Source: Streptomyces barkulensis
GTDB taxonomy: Bacteria > Actinomycetota > Actinomycetes > Streptomycetales > Streptomycetaceae
Direction of reading: 5' to 3'
Assembly (NCBI RefSeq): GCF_002843305.1
Contig: NZ_PGSG01000104.1
Location: forward strand, 62,001-126,000
DNA length: 64,000 nucleotides
Below are positions 62,056-64,000 of this stretch, piece by piece. The stretch's first letter is position 1, and every line of letters starts with the position of its first letter. A program made the position numbers and the translations under genes. The notes under the pieces were generated by a model. The model was given only the letters and a program-made list of their open reading frames with translations. It was not told the DNA's origin and made no database searches.

Positions 62056-62084
62056 AGCGTAGGTACAGGGATGTCCCTAGTCAA
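62056..62084 (-). promoter_or_regulatory. Promoter of the ribose operon
   Basis: On the minus strand TTGACT (62084-62079), a 17-bp spacer and TACGCT (62061-62056) form a strong sigma-HrdB-like promoter about 40 nt upstream of rbsK. The spacer contains the palindrome AGGGACATCCCT, another candidate operator. Confidence 0.72.
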
Positions 62085-62227
62085 TAGGTTGCCGAGAAGT
62101 GAACGTCCGTTACGTTTCCGTGTCATCCGCCCGGCTTCGGGCAGCACCTGCCGCCGATGCCGCCGACGCCTGGAGCCCGAGGTCCCGAACTCCTTCGAGG
62201 CAGCCGTACGGACTGCCGTCCTCGGCC

Positions 62228-62443
62228 TCAGCGGGTCCGGCCGGCCCGCGTCCTGCGGTAGCGGACCACACCCACCCCTAGAGCAGGCCCGACGAGAACG
62301 GCCGCGGGCGTCCCCCACGCCTGCCCCGCCGATGCTCCTCCCAGCAGGAGGACCACCGCGATCAGCAGATAGAGGGACCCGAGAGCCAGGAGGAAACCTC
62401 CCCACGGACCTGTGGCACGCATCGATCCTCCCGAACCGGACAT
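62228..62443 (-). CDS. Small two-helix membrane protein
   Basis: A 71-aa protein (ATG 62443, GGGAG upstream) or 64 aa from ATG 62422, which has an even better GGGAGG. Two helices are predicted: GGFLLALGSLYLLIAVVLLLGG and GTPAAVLVGPALGVGVVRY, followed by a basic RRTRAGRTR tail. No family is recognised with confidence. The neighbours are divergent or pseudo, so context gives no role. Confidence 0.6.
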   Translation of the reverse strand: MSGSGGSMRATGPWGGFLLALGSLYLLIAVVLLLGGASAGQAWGTPAAVLVGPALGVGVVRYRRTRAGRTR

Positions 62444-62533
62444 GAACCCAACTCCCCTCGGACGGCCGGGCGCAGGAAGGCCGCGGAACCCGCGGCGGGG
62501 GCGCTCACGGCACGGCCGCCGCACGGCAGGGGG

Positions 62534-62671
62534 CCCGGCGATGACTGCGTCGAGGTCGCCTCCTGCCCCGGCACTGTCCATGTGCGGGACTCCAAGGACA
62601 AGGACGGCCCGCAGCTCACCGTCGCCCCGGAAGCGTGGAGCGGTTTCCTCGCCCACGCGGCCCGGAGCTGA
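62534..62671 (+). pseudogene. DUF397 protein remnant
   Basis: The frame ending at TGA 62669-62671 reads PGDDCVEVASCPGTVHVRDSK, then KDGPQLTVAPEAWSGFLAH. This is the C-terminal part of DUF397 proteins (D-C-V-E-V-A, V-R-D-S-K, W-x2-F). The N-terminal W-R-K-S-S-Y-S block and a start codon are absent upstream. DUF397 genes normally sit next to an XRE regulator gene; none is seen. It is probably a decayed copy. Confidence 0.7.
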
Positions 62672-62685
62672 CCGCTCACGCAGCC

Positions 62686-62724
62686 GAACGCCTCGCACCG
62701 GAACGCGTCCGGTGCGAGGCGTTC
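62686..62724 (-). terminator. Terminator after the MmcQ/YjbR gene
   Basis: Arms 62686-62702 and 62708-62724 form a perfect 17-bp stem with a 5-nt loop, 22 nt past the stop. Confidence 0.78.
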
Positions 62725-62746
62725 CGCTCGGGACGGCGGCGGGCCG

Positions 62747-63163
62747 TCAGCCGGTCGTTCGCGCGTCGAGCTCCGTCACCAGTCGCTTCGGCGCGATGGT
62801 GCGGTAGCTCTCCTCGACCCAGTCCCGCAGCAGCTCCGCGTCCGGTGCCTCCGGCTCGCCCAGCGGGATGGTCACCCAGCCCGCCCGGCCGAGTCCGTAG
62901 CCGGTGGGGACGGCGCCGGGGGCGGACATCGCGTGGGCGTGGGCCCCGGGGTCGGTGAGTTTGACGGTGACGGTGGGCGGGTGGTCGTCGTCGCTGCCGT
63001 CGGGTCTGAGGAAGACGAAGATCTTCCGGTTGACCTTGACCACGGAATCGCCCCAGGGGAAGTCCTCGTACGCGCCGGGCAGTTCGAGGGCGAACTCGCG
63101 CACCCGCTCCCGTACCGCCCGCGCGTCGCCGCGCTCCCCGCGCCCCCTCGTCCGGTCGCTCAT
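62747..63163 (-). CDS. MmcQ/YjbR family DNA-binding-type protein
   Basis: A 138-aa protein with the YjbR fold: REFALELPGAYEDFPWGDSVVKVNRKIFVFL and TVTVKLTDPGAHAHAMSAPGA, then GWVTIPLGEPEAPDAELLRDWVEESYRTIAPKRL. The fold is like CyaY-type or double-winged domains; DNA binding is proposed but unproven. ATG 63163 is chosen after a non-coding-like upstream stretch. Confidence 0.85.
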   Translation of the reverse strand: MSDRTRGRGERGDARAVRERVREFALELPGAYEDFPWGDSVVKVNRKIFVFLRPDGSDDDHPPTVTVKLTDPGAHAHAMSAPGAVPTGYGLGRAGWVTIPLGEPEAPDAELLRDWVEESYRTIAPKRLVTELDARTTG

Positions 63164-63258
63164 GATCCCAGCGTAGGGTCGGGCACCGACAGCCGGTCCG
63201 GTTCTCCGGCCCCTCTCGCTCCCGCTCCGCGCACAGGCGGAGCCCGAAGGAATCCAGG

Positions 63259-63753
63259 ATGAGGAAACAGAGAAGAAGCCGCCTCTTACTCCTCGGTGCC
63301 GTCGCCGTCGCGGCGGCGGTCTCCTGCTCCGGACATCCCCTGCTCTCCCCCGGCCATTCGGTTCGCTCCGGCCCGTTCTCCGGTGACCCGCTCTGCGCGG
63401 ATGTGGTGTCCGGGGCGCCCGAGGAAGTCCTGTCATGGCAGCGCGACGGGGACACGGGGGCCGGCACCGCATCGTGGGGAGAGGCGTCGGTGGTTCTGCG
63501 GTGCGGAGTCGAGCCGATGCCGCCGACGCCCGATCTGTGCATGAACGTCAGCGGTGTCGACTGGGTGCTCGACGAGGGCAGGCTGGAGACCGACGGCGTC
63601 CAGGTCCTCACGACGTACGGGCGCACCCCGGCCGTGGAGGTGACCATCGAGGACGCCCCCGGACACGCCGGGGACGTGCTGGTCGACATGAACCGTTCGG
63701 TCAGGGACATCCCCCGGAAGTCGAAGTGCCTCAGCCCCGGCGAGTTGCCGTGA
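63259..63753 (+). CDS. DUF3515 lipoprotein
   Basis: A 164-aa exported lipoprotein. The signal peptide is MRKQRRSRLLLLGAVAVAAA with a lipobox AVSC, so the mature protein starts at Cys23. ASVVLRCGVEPMPPTPDLCMNVSGVDWVL and LTTYGRTPAVEVTIED are DUF3515 hallmarks, with the two Cys likely disulfide-bonded. Function unknown. Confidence 0.85.
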   Translation: MRKQRRSRLLLLGAVAVAAAVSCSGHPLLSPGHSVRSGPFSGDPLCADVVSGAPEEVLSWQRDGDTGAGTASWGEASVVLRCGVEPMPPTPDLCMNVSGVDWVLDEGRLETDGVQVLTTYGRTPAVEVTIEDAPGHAGDVLVDMNRSVRDIPRKSKCLSPGELP

Positions 63754-63852
63754 CCGCGCCCCTTCGCGCGTTCGCCCGTGTCCTCGCCGTAGGGTCGGGC
63801 GACGGCAGGTGATCCTGTCCCGCCCGTTCCCCTCACCCCCAGGAGGTCAGGA

Positions 63853-64000
63853 GTGCCCCGCGACGACCGTGAGTACGACGTGGTGCTGTTCGGCGCGACC
63901 GGTTTCACCGGCGGGCTGACGGCCGAGTACCTGGCCGCCCACGCCCCCGGTGACTGCCGCTGGGCGCTGGCCGGGCGCAACCGCGACAAGCTGCTGCGAC
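63853..64000 (+). CDS. Saccharopine-dehydrogenase-like NADP-binding protein, 3'-truncated by window edge
   Basis: GTG 63853 with AGGAGG upstream reads REYDVVLFGATGFTGGLTAEYL, a Rossmann GxTGFTG nucleotide loop. This N-terminus fits trans-acting enoyl-reductase/saccharopine-dehydrogenase-like proteins. Only 49 codons are visible. Confidence 0.8.
   Translation, partial: MPRDDREYDVVLFGATGFTGGLTAEYLAAHAPGDCRWALAGRNRDKLLR

Overview
The window is a stretch of very GC-rich actinobacterial chromosome, almost certainly Streptomyces or a close relative. Evidence: many GTG and TTG starts, dense GTGA/ATGA overlaps, third-position G/C bias, a conservon (cvn) operon, hopanoid/squalene genes, a PF04672-type methyltransferase, a ChaB/Rho-N protein, an LPFR small protein and DUF397/GAF remnants. 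No rRNA, tRNA, CRISPR array, prophage or complete insertion sequence was seen. The only mobile-element trace is a short IS200/IS605 (TnpB-type) 3' relic.

Layout. 1-6026 (+): a translationally coupled heptose glycopolymer operon: GT4 (5' cut by the window edge), GmhA, HldE-like kinase/nucleotidyltransferase, GT9, and two GT2 paralogues. 6051-11172: small stress/unknown proteins (ChaB, DUF2267, an actinobacterial orphan, DUF3140) around a methyltransferase coupled to a PAS-GGDEF-EAL c-di-GMP enzyme. 11291-13524: a SoxR-type [2Fe-2S] regulator divergent from a split transketolase, with a good SoxR box between them. 13525-17252 (-): a cvnA-B-C-D conservon followed by a GAF-protein pseudogene. 17515-19165: an AlkB-like dioxygenase and a tyrosine phosphatase. 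19283-23763 (-): hpnC-hpnD-hpnE and a polyprenyl diphosphate synthase, with no squalene-hopene cyclase in the window. 24182-31429 (-): a surface-polymer operon with a CDP-alcohol transferase/DUF5941 protein, sugar-phosphate-type nucleotidyltransferase, glycerol-1-phosphate-dehydrogenase-like enzyme, second CDP-alcohol transferase, GT2 and a TagG/TagH-type ABC exporter. It is divergent from a UDP-glucose 4-epimerase-like gene.

33109-37486: CDF metal exporter, type I Idi, an RsbW-like ATPase, a crotonase lacking both catalytic Glu, an SCO6745-family protein and a 41-aa LPFR protein. 37565-41206: Tex and an acyl-ACP desaturase behind a double TACG-N4-CGTA operator. 41311-44821: ester-cyclase-like protein, DUF1206 membrane protein, a small membrane protein that looks frameshifted, a P-loop-less uridine-kinase homologue and a nitroreductase. 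45275-46912: an ABC-F ATPase behind a WblC/WhiB7-looking promoter and a leader with a short ORF. 46956-49063: TetR with a twin operator, a methyltransferase, and a MerR regulator.

49142-54991 (-): a beta-oxidation operon (alpha-methylacyl-CoA racemase, acyl-CoA dehydrogenase, thiolase, FadB-like protein). 55235-62012 (-): a ribose operon rbsK-C-B-A-D-deoC-gntR. 62228-64000: small membrane protein, DUF397 remnant, MmcQ/YjbR protein, DUF3515 lipoprotein and the start of a saccharopine-dehydrogenase-like gene.

Two surface-polymer operons (heptose, and CDP-alcohol/ABC exporter) and two isoprenoid elements (Idi; HpnCDE with prenyl synthase) dominate the envelope-related content. The CDP-alcohol operon is the best candidate for an undescribed pathway: its gene set implies a glycerol-1-phosphate (or related polyol-phosphate) unit, CTP-type activation, transfer by two CDP-alcohol transferases and export.
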